Origin: Lichenicola sp964249915
GTDB lineage: Bacteria; Pseudomonadota; Alphaproteobacteria; Acetobacterales; Acetobacteraceae
Direction: 5' to 3'
Assembly: GCA_964249915.1 (NCBI GenBank)
Contig: CAXUEL010000034.1
Span: forward strand, 1 to 22,936
DNA: 22,936 nt
Program-made: the position numbers and the translations under genes
Shown: positions 7,301-13,620 of the stretch, piece after piece
Numbering within the stretch: the stretch's first letter is position 1
How the letters are laid out: each line of letters begins with the position of its first letter
Notes under the pieces: model-generated
Database searches by the model: none
What the model saw: only the letters and a program-made list of their open reading frames with translations
What the model was told of the DNA's origin: nothing

Positions 7301-8566
7301 CGTGAGGGCCGCGACCTGCATCGTCGTCAGGGTGCCGACAGCCGCGTTGGACAGGGCGGAAAGCTGGGTGCCGGAAAGGAAGGTCAGGCTCTCCATCGAC
7401 AACGACGCGACCTGGGTCGGCCTGAGCGCGGCAGCCTGGGCGGTGGTGAGGCCGGCGAGCTGGTCGGCGGAAAGCAACGCGATATCCGTGGCGGTCAACC
7501 CGCTCACGGCGCCGGTCGAGATGGCGCCCAGCTGCGTCGAGGTCAGGGACGCGAGCTCGGCGGTGGAGAGCGCGGTGGTCTGGGCGGCGGTGAGTGCCCT
7601 GATCTGGCTGGTGGTGAGCGCGCTGGCCTGCGCGGTGCCAAGCGCCTGAAGCTGGCTGCTGCCGAGGCCGGCGATCGCTGCGGTGGAGATCGCGGCAACC
7701 TGGGCGGCCGACAGGGCGGCCACGCTGGCTGTGCCGAGCGCTGCGGTCTGCGATCGGCCAAGAGCTGCAACCTGGCTGGTGGACAGGCTGGCGATGGCGC
7801 CGGTGGACAGGCCGCTGATGCCACCGGGCGACAGCGCTGCGACCTGGCCGGTGGTCAACGCGGCGACATCGATGGTGGGCAGGGCGGCAACCTGGGCCGA
7901 TCCCAGCGCGCCGATCTGGCCGTTGGTCAGGGCGCCGATCTGGGCGGTCGTGAACGCGGCGACTTGGCTGCTGGTCAAGGCGGCAACCGCCGTGCCGGAC
8001 AAGGCGGAAAGCTGGCTGCCGGTCAAGGCGTTGAGGATGGTGGTCGACAGGACGGCGGACTGCGCCGGCTTGAATGAGGCGAGCTGAGAGCGTGTCAGGC
8101 CGGTGGCCTGGGTGGTGGACAGCGCGGCGAGATCGGAAGACGTGAGCCCGGCAACCGCGCTCGGGGAAAGGGCCCCGATCTGGCTGGAGCCGAGGACGGC
8201 GATCCCGCCGCTGGCAACCGCGGCAACCTGCTCGGAACCCAACGCAGCGAGCTGGATCGGCATCAAGGCGGCAAGCTGGGTGCCGGCTAGCGATCCGACC
8301 TGGAGTGGCTTGAGGGCTGCGACCTGGAACGGCTTGAGCGCTGCGATCTGGCTGGTGCCGAGAACGCCGATCGCGTCGCCGGTCAGGCCGGTGATGCCGG
8401 CGGCCGAGAAGCCAGCCACCTGCTGAGGGCTGAGCGACGCCATCTCGGCCGTGGTAATGACTGCGACCTGCGCGCTGTTGAGGGCGGCGATCTGCGCCGT
8501 GGTCATGCGGGTGGGGTCGGATGGTCCCTGTGCGGCAGCGGAGGCCGACAGGCTAGTGACCTGCAC
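4361..8566 (-). CDS. Giant octapeptide-repeat protein of unknown function (1401 aa)
   Basis: Parsed by eye, residues 22-1399 are about 172 consecutive octads with consensus [ST]-[TSP]-x-Q-[VIL]-[AG]-[AS]-L, for example TTAQIAAL, GSAQVAAL, TPTQVGAL. Only residues 1-21 and a final YG lie outside the array. Phase is perfect for the first 141 octads. It then breaks three times: a 4-residue insertion near 1150-1161 and 7-residue units at 1210-1216 and 1321-1327. I see no cysteine, one tryptophan and few charged residues. No signal peptide, LPXTG motif, RTX block or autotransporter barrel is visible. The GTG start at 8566 has GGAG five bases upstream; the ATG at residue 21 is the alternative, with a poorer binding site. 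The S/T-x-x-Q spacing resembles a helix capping box, so a solenoid of short helices is one idea; a beta-solenoid is another. From memory, similar LTTAQVAAL-repeat proteins occur in other proteobacteria as hypothetical or adhesin-like proteins. Function is unknown. Confidence 0.85.
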   Translation of the reverse strand: MQVTSLSASAAAQGPSDPTRMTTAQIAALNSAQVAVITTAEMASLSPQQVAGFSAAGITGLTGDAIGVLGTSQIAALKPFQVAALKPLQVGSLAGTQLAALMPIQLAALGSEQVAAVASGGIAVLGSSQIGALSPSAVAGLTSSDLAALSTTQATGLTRSQLASFKPAQSAVLSTTILNALTGSQLSALSGTAVAALTSSQVAAFTTAQIGALTNGQIGALGSAQVAALPTIDVAALTTGQVAALSPGGISGLSTGAIASLSTSQVAALGRSQTAALGTASVAALSAAQVAAISTAAIAGLGSSQLQALGTAQASALTTSQIRALTAAQTTALSTAELASLTSTQLGAISTGAVSGLTATDIALLSADQLAGLTTAQAAALRPTQVASLSMESLTFLSGTQLSALSNAAVGTLTTMQVAALTPTQVGALTTGQLGTLRSAQVAALPVADVAALTTGQVAALSPGGISGLTTDAISSLSTTQVAALKPTQVAALTPGQVAALSSMQLAVLTPPQVGALASAQVAAIPGSLIPVLTSTQLGALSGAAITGFTGPDLAALSATQVAGFTRTQLAAVRAVQIAALSTATLNALSSAQLSAIPAADIAALTTAQVAAFTPTQINALTTNQLGALGSAQVAALPVADVAALTTGQVAALSPGGISGLTADAVAALGTDRIAVLRPTQVAALSTGQIASLSSTQVVALEPAQVGALTSAQVAAVASGSIPALGSSQLAFLSATAIGGLTTDDLGALSTAQTSGLTRSQLASLKPAQSAVLSTAILNALTGSQLSALSGAAVAALTTTQVAAFTPTQIGALTGMQVAALGSSQIGTLSTTNLAALTTGQIAALSPVGIAGLPVDAIAILSTGQIGALGRAQVAAFGTDDLAALSSAQIGALSTAAAAALTTEQLQALSPVQASGLTGIQVRALSSSQTGAIPTADIAVLTSLQVAAFSTTGIAGLTADGTSTWSSTQLSSLSTAQIAALAPRNIGTLDDTQMSALSSAQLAALTSSQLSALSTDIVSGLTTDQLVALSPAGLAGLSGDAVASLGTTQITALTPSQIGALNSVQTASLPPDMLNALTTSQLASLSVTGIGGLSAGAIGSLSGSQLDALTSSQAGALSSAQVAALSSDQIDALPDQTLQALSSAAIAGLDVDAVAGRVTLLQPAQLAGLGSAQVAAIPDAIIDALATGQLAALSQAGIGSLGTAAIAGLGALVSSLTTGQVAALGSAQVAALSTDQLATLSAGQVAAMSYSGTTGLGVDQVAALSSTQIAALTTTQFLALGPAQFAALSPTQVASLTATQVSGLGPDQVAALTTTQVAAFSSNAAGFGSDQVAELSTADIASLGTAGFTALGNAAIGALSEAQVAAVTTSQLNAYRMQQLAAFTKTQIYEMTSSQLGALYG
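6194..6303 (-). repeat. 110-base tract nearly identical to 7994-8103
   Basis: The two copies lie exactly 1800 bases apart (75 octads) and differ at four positions by eye (6226, 6241, 6274, 6275 in this copy). They encode octads TRSQLAS[LF], KPAQSAVL, STxILNAL, TGSQLSAL. This is a second, longer-range exchange than the 576-base pair. Confidence 0.8.
6581..6661 (-). repeat. 81-base tract identical to 7157-7237
   Basis: Bases 6581-6661 and 7157-7237 match without mismatch by eye, exactly 576 bases apart. The tract encodes part of the anchor region of two neighbouring higher-order units. Flanking octads differ at synonymous and non-synonymous sites, so identity this long suggests recent duplication or gene conversion. 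Confidence 0.8.
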
Positions 8567-8884
8567 GGTGTCTCCGACGGAAAGGCTGCTGGCGGTTCTC
8601 CACGCCTCCGAGCCTGCAGGAAGACAGTTAAGGAAGCGTAACGATAGCCGGCGGGCGACGTCGTGGAACCATGCCGGATGGACCAGACAGTGTGTGGACC
8701 GATCGGCGTTCCCCGGCAGCCGGCCGGAGCTGCGTGGTTGTCCGGCGCCGGCGCCTGGCCACCGTGCTCGCGGCGAGCCGCTGCGGCTGGTTCTGCCGCG
8801 TCCGGCGGTTAACTCCGACGGTGCGCGGTCCGGACCTGCGGGGACAACGCGCGGCAGCAGGAGCCGCAGCCGCCTGCGGCGGCG
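8567..8884. other. Upstream region of the octad-repeat gene; no confident gene
   Basis: No convincing gene was found. Bases 8625-8650 are a locally AT-rich patch containing GTTA and TAAC half-sites at 8627-8630 and 8639-8642, the likeliest place for a promoter of the leftward repeat gene. The minus frame of the repeat gene stays open upstream of its GTG but contains no ATG, GTG or TTG there. This is probably chance openness in GC-rich DNA. Confidence 0.4.
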
Positions 8885-9163
8885 GTGCGGAACCCCGGCG
8901 CCGGCGGCAGCGCACTTCGCGTCCAGGCCGCGTCCCGGCTGATGTTTGGCCTCGGCGTCGGCCTGCTCGTGGGCCGGGCGATCACGCTGTCCATCATGCC
9001 GGGAAGTTCCGATGCGCTTGCGGGCTGCCTCGACCCGCCGCTCCGGGCGCTCCAGGCCGCGGGCATCATCGTTCTCGTGGCACGGTGCCGGTCACGGGCT
9101 GGAACACGTGGCTGGCCCGGGCGGGCAGGCGGCCCTGGACGCGACGGCTGCGGAGCGGGCTGA
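8885..9163 (+). pseudogene. Possible decayed or frameshifted small gene
   Basis: A 92-codon frame starts with GTG at 8885, without a good ribosome binding site. Codons up to about 9070 look host-like and encode a hydrophobic piece, LMFGLGVGLLVGRAITLSIM, and a second one, ALQAAGIIVLVA. After about 9075 this frame becomes Arg/Gly-rich and non-protein-like. The frame of 9069 onward instead reads HGAGHGLEHVAGPGG and then QAALDATAAERADVQ, with better codon use, running into the hisC 3' region. A single frameshift near 9070 would join the two. I recognise no family. It may equally be non-coding DNA. Confidence 0.2.
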
Positions 9164-9255
9164 TGTTCAATCGACGGTGATCCCGCCCCACGTGGCGGCG
9201 CGCTTCGGCCTGATCGGCCTGTCGTCGGAAAGCCTGACGGCCGCGCGGCGGGAGG

Positions 9256-10317
9256 CTAGGCTGCGAGGATGCCAGACAGGGCGTCGAGCAGGATGTCGCA
9301 CTCGGCGTCGGTGCCGACCGTGATCCGCAGGTAGTCGGCGATCCGGGGCTTGTCGAAGTGGCGCACCAGCACGCCCGCCTCGCGCAGGGCGGCCTGCAGC
9401 GCGGCGCCGCGCTGCCTCCCGTGGCGTGCGAACACGAAGTTGGCGGCAGACGGCAGCACGGAGAAGCCCAGCCGCTCCAGGCCCCCGGTCAGGTGCGCGC
9501 GGCTCCGCATGATGCGGGTGCGGGTGGTCTCGAACCAGGCCTGGTCCTCGATCGCGGCGACGGCGCCGGCCTCCGCCAGCCGGTCGATCGGGTAGGAGTT
9601 GAAGCTGTCCTTGACCCGCCGGAGCGCCTCGATCAGCGTCGGGTCGCCGAACGCCGCACCCACGCGCAGCCCGGCCAGCGCCCTGGACTTGGACAGGGTG
9701 TGCACCACCAGCAGGTTGGGATGGCGGTCGACCAGCCCGACGGCGGAGGACGCGCCGAAATCCACGTAGGCCTCGTCCACCAGCACCGGCTGGTCCGGAT
9801 GCTCGGCGAGCAGGGTCTCGATCGCGGCCAGCGGCAGGGCGATGCCGGTGGGAGCGTTGGGGTTGGCGACGATGATCGCGCCGCAGGATCGCCGGTAGTC
9901 CTCGACCCGGACCGCCAGCCCGTCGTCCAGCGGCACCGTCTCGTAGGACACGTCGTAGAGCCGGCAGTACACCGGGTAGAAGCTGTAGGTGACGTCTGGG
10001 AACAGCAGCGGCGCGTCGTGCCGGAGCAGACCCCCGAACGCGTGCGCCAGCACCTCGTCGGAGCCGTTGCCGACGAACACCTGCGCCCGGTCGATCCCGT
10101 GGTGCCGCGCCAGCGCGTCGCGCAGCGCCAGGCTGCTGGGGTCCGGATACAGCCGCAGCGTGTCGCCGGTGGCGGCGCAGATGGCCTCCAGCGCGTGCGG
10201 GCTTGGACCGTACGGGCACTCGTTGGTGTTGAGCTTGACCAGCCCGGCCCGGTGCGGCTGCTCGCCCGGCACGTACGGGACCAGGCCGTGCACGCGGTCA
10301 CTCCAGAAGCGGCTCAT
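9256..10317 (-). CDS. hisC: Histidinol-phosphate aminotransferase
   Basis: This 353-residue PLP enzyme of fold type I converts imidazole-acetol phosphate and glutamate to histidinol phosphate in histidine synthesis; some homologues also accept aromatic amino acids. The start at 10317 gives MSRFWSDRVHGLVPYVPGEQ, a typical HisC N-terminus, although the ribosome binding site is weak. Motifs include KLNTNECPYGPSP (28-40), LYPDP (56-60), the cofactor-phosphate segment VGNGSDEVL (82-90), ANPNAPTG (151-158), VDEAYVDF with Asp181, the Schiff-base lysine Lys210 in TLSKSRALAGLR, and substrate-binding Arg331 in YLRITVG. The gene is divergent from the YbhB-family gene across 138 bases. No other his gene is in view. 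A related class such as a CobD-type decarboxylase is unlikely given these motifs. Confidence 0.93.
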   Translation of the reverse strand: MSRFWSDRVHGLVPYVPGEQPHRAGLVKLNTNECPYGPSPHALEAICAATGDTLRLYPDPSSLALRDALARHHGIDRAQVFVGNGSDEVLAHAFGGLLRHDAPLLFPDVTYSFYPVYCRLYDVSYETVPLDDGLAVRVEDYRRSCGAIIVANPNAPTGIALPLAAIETLLAEHPDQPVLVDEAYVDFGASSAVGLVDRHPNLLVVHTLSKSRALAGLRVGAAFGDPTLIEALRRVKDSFNSYPIDRLAEAGAVAAIEDQAWFETTRTRIMRSRAHLTGGLERLGFSVLPSAANFVFARHGRQRGAALQAALREAGVLVRHFDKPRIADYLRITVGTDAECDILLDALSGILAA

Positions 10318-10455
10318 GAAACGGACACCGGACGGTTGGCGTGAAAGGGCATGCGTGCCGGAGCATATAGGCCACCCGACGCACGGTGTCGCGAGGCGTG
10401 GAACGCCTGGCCGGGACGGGACGTGAAGGGGACGACCAGACAGGAGATCCCGCCT

Positions 10456-11031
10456 ATGCTGCAGAACATTCCCACCGGCGCCGGACGGGCGCTGCGCAAC
10501 GTGCGCAGCGGCGCCGACAAGCTGGTGTCGGCCGATCCCGCCTTCGCCTCGGTGCCGGACGTGATCCAGCTCAGTTCGCCCGCCTTCGCGCAGGGCGGGT
10601 CGATCCCGGCCGACTACACCGAAGATGGTGCCAGGCTGTCCCCGCCGCTGGAATGGATCGGGGTGCCGCCGGAAGCGGAGGGCCTGGTGCTGCTGATCGA
10701 GGACCAGGACAGCCCGACCCCGCGTCCGCTGGTGCACGCCATCCTGGCCGGTCTGGCGGCGGTGGATGGCGGCCTGGCCGCCGGCGCGCTGCCGAGCCCG
10801 CAGCACGAGGGCGAGCCGCTGGACATGGGGCGCAACTCGTTCATGCAGCGCGCCTACCTGCCGCCCGACCCGCCGCGCGGACACGGCCCGCACGCCTACG
10901 CGTTCCAGCTGTTCGCGCTGGACGCCGTGCCGGAATTCGACAGCGTGCCGGGGCGCAGCGCCCTGGTCGCCGCGCTGAAGGGGCACGTGATCGCGCGCGG
11001 CACGCTGGTCGGGACCTACGAGCGCACCTAG
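10456..11031 (+). CDS. YbhB/YbcL family Raf kinase inhibitor-like (PEBP) protein
   Basis: This is a 191-residue member of the phosphatidylethanolamine-binding protein fold, close to bacterial YbhB/YbcL, whose physiological ligand is unsettled. The ATG at 10456 has AGGAGAT about eight bases upstream. The two PEBP signatures are present: DQDSP (83-87) with HAIL at 94, and GHGPHAYAFQLFALD starting near residue 142, which together form the anion-binding pocket. SPAFAQGGSIPADYTEDG and LSPPLEW near 41-67 match the usual N-terminal part of the family. The first 30 residues are an extra tail without a clear signal peptide, so the protein is probably cytoplasmic. It converges on the S53 peptidase gene, with a GC-rich hairpin between them. 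Confidence 0.9.
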   Translation: MLQNIPTGAGRALRNVRSGADKLVSADPAFASVPDVIQLSSPAFAQGGSIPADYTEDGARLSPPLEWIGVPPEAEGLVLLIEDQDSPTPRPLVHAILAGLAAVDGGLAAGALPSPQHEGEPLDMGRNSFMQRAYLPPDPPRGHGPHAYAFQLFALDAVPEFDSVPGRSALVAALKGHVIARGTLVGTYERT

Positions 11032-11056
11032 AGCCTTCTGTCCCGACGCGCGTCCT

Positions 11057-11070
11057 CACCCGATCGGGTG
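11057..11070. repeat. Perfect 14-base palindrome
   Basis: CACCCGATCGGGTG is its own reverse complement and lies 26 bases after the YbhB-family stop codon, between convergent genes. It could be an operator-like site or simply part of the 3' region. Nothing ties it to a regulator. Confidence 0.4.
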
Positions 11071-11106
11071 TTCCACCTGATCGGCATCTGTTCCCAGCCC
11101 GACGGA

Positions 11107-11130
11107 GCGGCCGGAGGAAACCCCGGCCGC
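11107..11130. terminator. Hairpin between convergent genes (possible bidirectional terminator)
   Basis: GCGGCCGG (11107-11114) pairs perfectly with CCGGCCGC (11123-11130) across an 8-base loop. It lies between the convergent YbhB-family and S53 genes. There is no T-run on either strand, so this is a weak or unconventional terminator candidate. Confidence 0.35.
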
Positions 11131-11153
11131 CCCTCGTCACGCGGCCGGCGTGT

Positions 11154-13025
11154 TCAACGGATCAGCTTGAGCGCGGCGAGGCCGATCGCCAGCCTGGTGG
11201 CATCCAGCACGCCGTTGCCGACCGCGTTGTCGTAGCCGCCGATGGCGCCGTAGCCCCAGTTGTCGCCGGCCTTGATGTCGGTCGAGATCAGCGAGCCCAG
11301 CGAGTACAGGAGGGGGTTGAGCTGGCCGGTGCGGCCGGCCAGGCCCTGCACGAACAGGGCGTTGACGCCGTTCAGCTGCGGGGCGACGAAGCTGGTGCCG
11401 CCGTAGAAGTTCTGGACCGCGCCCTCCTCGATGTACTGGTAGCCCGACTCGGGGTCGGCGTTGGTCGCGAGGTCGGGCGAGTTGCGTCCGGCGAAGTCGG
11501 CCGGCAGCACGTACTGCAGCACCGGGCCCGCGCCGTTGTCCTGCGTCAGGGTCTGGCCCGGCTTGGTCAGCGTGATGCCGTGCACGCCGTCCTGGTACCA
11601 GGGCTTGCCGAAGTAGGAGCTCACCCCGCCGCCGTCGCCGGTGGAGAACACCGACGACACGGGCAGGTCCGCGGCGTGGCCCTGGGAAGCGGCCTCGGTG
11701 GAGATGTAGTCCCAGCCCCAGGCCTGCTGCTGCGCCACCGAAAGCACCACGCCGTCGGTCAGGGTGAACGAGAACGGCAGCGTGGTGCCGCCGGCGGCCG
11801 TCACCAGCGGGTCGCTGGACGGATGGTCGACGGCATACGGCGCGTTGCAGACCGGGGTCTTGGCGCTCGGCGTGCCGTAGGCCGGGCAGCCCTCCACGGT
11901 GTCGAACGATCCGGAGTCGCCCGACGCGATGAACACCGACTGGCCCTGCAGCGCCATCTCGAGGAAGGCGTCGTGGAACGCGTCGAGCAGGAAGGTCTGG
12001 CTGCTGGTGGGCGAGGCGATGTCGGTGAAGAACTCGAGCTCCGGCTGGCCCCAGCTCGACGACACGGTGTCGGCGACGTTGTCCGACGCTGCGGCCTCGA
12101 AGCCGTCGATGAAGTTGGCGTTGGTGTTGTTGGGCGCGATGTAGACCCGCTCGTTGGCGCCGGAGGCGATGGCGCCGGACTCCTCGACGTCGATGTCGGT
12201 CTCGCCCTCGCCGAGCGCGTCGCTCGGCGCGATCGTGGTGCCGCCGTCGACGTCCACGGTGGTGATCCGCGTCTGCGACACGGTCAGCCCGATCTGCTTC
12301 CAGAACTGGTAGGCGTCGGAGGGCTTGAAGTTGGCCAGCGTCACGATGCCGACCGTGGTGCCGCGGCCGTTGATCCCGAGCGCGGTGATCGGGTCGACGT
12401 GGTAGAACTTCTCGAAGTCGGCGGGGAGGTAGTTGCCCGGGGTGCCGCCAGTCAGCCTGCCGCCGACCGCCCTGGGCGTGGTGTCGTGCCCCACCGCCGC
12501 CGTCGCCCGCTGCGAGTGCGGGTGGCTGAAGGTGTTCAGGCCGCCAACGCCGCGGACCAGGCCGCGAAGCGAGCGCGGCAGGGTCATCGCCCGGTCCGGC
12601 ACGATGCCGCTGTGCCCGTTCAGGACGACGTGGTGCAGCTTCACGCTCATCGCCGCCTCGGCGGTACCGGCGCTGCTGAGCACCTCGATCGCGAGGTGGT
12701 TCGGGAACACGTAGTCGATGGTGTAGCCGAGCTGCACCAGCGCCGCCTCGACCTGCGCGATCTGGGCGTCGCTCGGCGCGTACTGGCCGACGAACTGCTG
12801 CACCGACAGGAACCTGTGGTAGCCGGGCCCCGGGGTCTGCAGCGCCTGCGCCGCGGCCTCCGCCGCCTGCGGATGCTGGATCGGCAGGTAGACGGTCTGG
12901 GCGAGGATGTCGCCGACCGACACGTCGCCGGCGGTCGCGGCCCGGCCTGCGGTCGCGCCGACCGCGAGCCCGGCCAGGACCGAGGCGACGGACAAGGAAA
13001 GCCGCTGCTTGAAGCTGTGGAGCAT
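11154..13025 (-). CDS. Secreted S53 family (sedolisin/kumamolisin-like) serine-carboxyl peptidase
   Basis: Sedolisins are subtilisin-fold endopeptidases with a Ser-Glu-Asp triad that generally work at acidic pH and mature by removing an N-terminal prodomain. The protein is 623 residues. The ATG at 13025 precedes a signal peptide (LSLSVASVLAGLAVGATAG, then RAATA), indicating export. Residues 38-170 match a pro-kumamolisin-activation domain (GPGYHRFLSVQQFVGQYAP, VFPNHLAIEV). The catalytic domain shows Glu275 and Asp279 in GEGETDIDVE, the oxyanion Asp370 in IASGDSGS, and the nucleophile Ser545 in GGTSFVAPQLNGV. The canonical form is SGTSA, so Gly replaces the first Ser and Phe the Ala. The C-terminal segment STDIKAGDN and then GGYDNAVGNGVLDA fits the sedolisin calcium site. 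The alternative start at 13103 would bury the signal peptide. Confidence 0.92.
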   Translation of the reverse strand: MLHSFKQRLSLSVASVLAGLAVGATAGRAATAGDVSVGDILAQTVYLPIQHPQAAEAAAQALQTPGPGYHRFLSVQQFVGQYAPSDAQIAQVEAALVQLGYTIDYVFPNHLAIEVLSSAGTAEAAMSVKLHHVVLNGHSGIVPDRAMTLPRSLRGLVRGVGGLNTFSHPHSQRATAAVGHDTTPRAVGGRLTGGTPGNYLPADFEKFYHVDPITALGINGRGTTVGIVTLANFKPSDAYQFWKQIGLTVSQTRITTVDVDGGTTIAPSDALGEGETDIDVEESGAIASGANERVYIAPNNTNANFIDGFEAAASDNVADTVSSSWGQPELEFFTDIASPTSSQTFLLDAFHDAFLEMALQGQSVFIASGDSGSFDTVEGCPAYGTPSAKTPVCNAPYAVDHPSSDPLVTAAGGTTLPFSFTLTDGVVLSVAQQQAWGWDYISTEAASQGHAADLPVSSVFSTGDGGGVSSYFGKPWYQDGVHGITLTKPGQTLTQDNGAGPVLQYVLPADFAGRNSPDLATNADPESGYQYIEEGAVQNFYGGTSFVAPQLNGVNALFVQGLAGRTGQLNPLLYSLGSLISTDIKAGDNWGYGAIGGYDNAVGNGVLDATRLAIGLAALKLIR

Positions 13026-13126
13026 TGAGATCCCGTTTCCATCCCGTGCGACCAATGTCGCGGCATGGGACGGACAGTGGCCGCATGGAACGAACGCGGT
13101 CAAGCGGCGGGGCGTGCCGGACGAGG

Positions 13127-13147
13127 GACCGGGCAGACGGCCCGGTC
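13127..13147 (-). terminator. Hairpin at the end of the DUF606 gene
   Basis: GACCGGGC (13127-13134) pairs with GCCCGGTC (13140-13147) across a 5-base loop. On the minus strand the stem begins within the DUF606 stop codon. There is no U-tract, but the position at the end of a probable three-gene operon supports termination or transcript-end stabilisation. Confidence 0.4.
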
Positions 13148-13589
13148 AGAACATGCACACCAGGGCGAGGCCACCGATCATCAGCGCGCCGCCGACGATC
13201 CGCCACAGCGTCGCCGGGTGGCGCTCGAAGCCGACAATGCCGAGATGGTCGAGCAGGATGGCCGACACCAGGGTCGCCGTCACCACGATGCCGTTGTAGC
13301 TGGCGGCTCCCAGACGGCCCGCGAACAGCACGGTGGCGACGATCGGCACCACCGCGATCACGGTGCCGAGCCAGGCCCACCAGGGCGTGTGCGAGAAGCC
13401 GGAAGCGGTCGGGAACGGCTCGCGGCTGGCCAGCAGCCCGACGACGGCGGCGGCGCCGGAGATCGCGCACACGAACAGCGTGCACCACCAGGGGCGGCCG
13501 AGCGCACGCATCAGCGTGGCGTTGGTGCCGGAGTGGACGGCGTTGAGCAGGCCGACGAACGCCACGAAGGCGTAGGAAAGCAGCGGCAT
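13146..13589 (-). CDS. DUF606 (YdcZ-like) DMT-superfamily membrane protein
   Basis: This 147-residue inner-membrane protein is almost wholly hydrophobic, with about five helices: near 4-22, 34-53, 70-89, 95-113 and 128-146. The segments PWWAWLG near 69 and AASYNGIVVTATLVSAILLDH near 98-118 are typical of the DUF606/YdcZ family in the drug/metabolite transporter superfamily. HSGTNATLMRALG near 19-31 matches the family's first loop. Family members are half-size transporters that probably dimerise; the substrate is unknown. The ATG at 13589 follows the DUF421 stop by 31 bases, with GGGAGCGG upstream, so this is probably the last gene of an operon, closed by the hairpin overlapping its stop. Confidence 0.85.
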   Translation of the reverse strand: MPLLSYAFVAFVGLLNAVHSGTNATLMRALGRPWWCTLFVCAISGAAAVVGLLASREPFPTASGFSHTPWWAWLGTVIAVVPIVATVLFAGRLGAASYNGIVVTATLVSAILLDHLGIVGFERHPATLWRIVGGALMIGGLALVCMF

Positions 13590-13620
13590 GTCGCGCGTCC
13601 GCTCCCGATCCCGGCGGCGG

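Larger units (their letters stand above)
6008..8407 (-). repeat. Higher-order repeat inside the octad array (units of 24 or 27 octads)
   Basis: The distinctive octad SPGGISGL and its close variants recur at 8384-8407 (SAAGITGL), 7808-7831, 7160-7183, 6584-6607 and 6008-6031 (SPVGIAGL). The spacings are 576, 648, 576 and 576 bases, that is 24, 27, 24 and 24 octads. Octads around the anchors also correspond, for example GSAQVAAL, PVADVAAL, TTGQVAAL just before it. The remaining array (4361-6007) keeps the octad but has a more diverged super-period; the next likely anchor, SPAGLAGL, is 552 bases on. Confidence 0.8.

Noticed and set aside
4304..7649. Several long plus-strand open frames opposite the octad array (up to about 480 codons)
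   Set aside because: They are antisense shadows: the 24-base periodicity propagates stop-free frames on both strands. Their translations are themselves octad echoes, and they overlap each other in different frames.
4361..8566. CRISPR-like or non-coding satellite array because of regular 24-base repeats
   Set aside because: Units are contiguous without spacers and vary mostly in a way that preserves the octapeptide. The frame is open for 1401 codons with a ribosome binding site.
4361..8566. Pentapeptide-repeat or RTX-type protein
   Set aside because: The period is eight residues, not five or nine. There is no A(D/N)LXX pattern and no GGXGXD calcium-binding nonapeptides.
10318..10986. Extended hisC N-terminus over the YbhB-family gene
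   Set aside because: The extension is antisense to a well-supported PEBP gene, and HisC homologues start with the MSRFW-type sequence.
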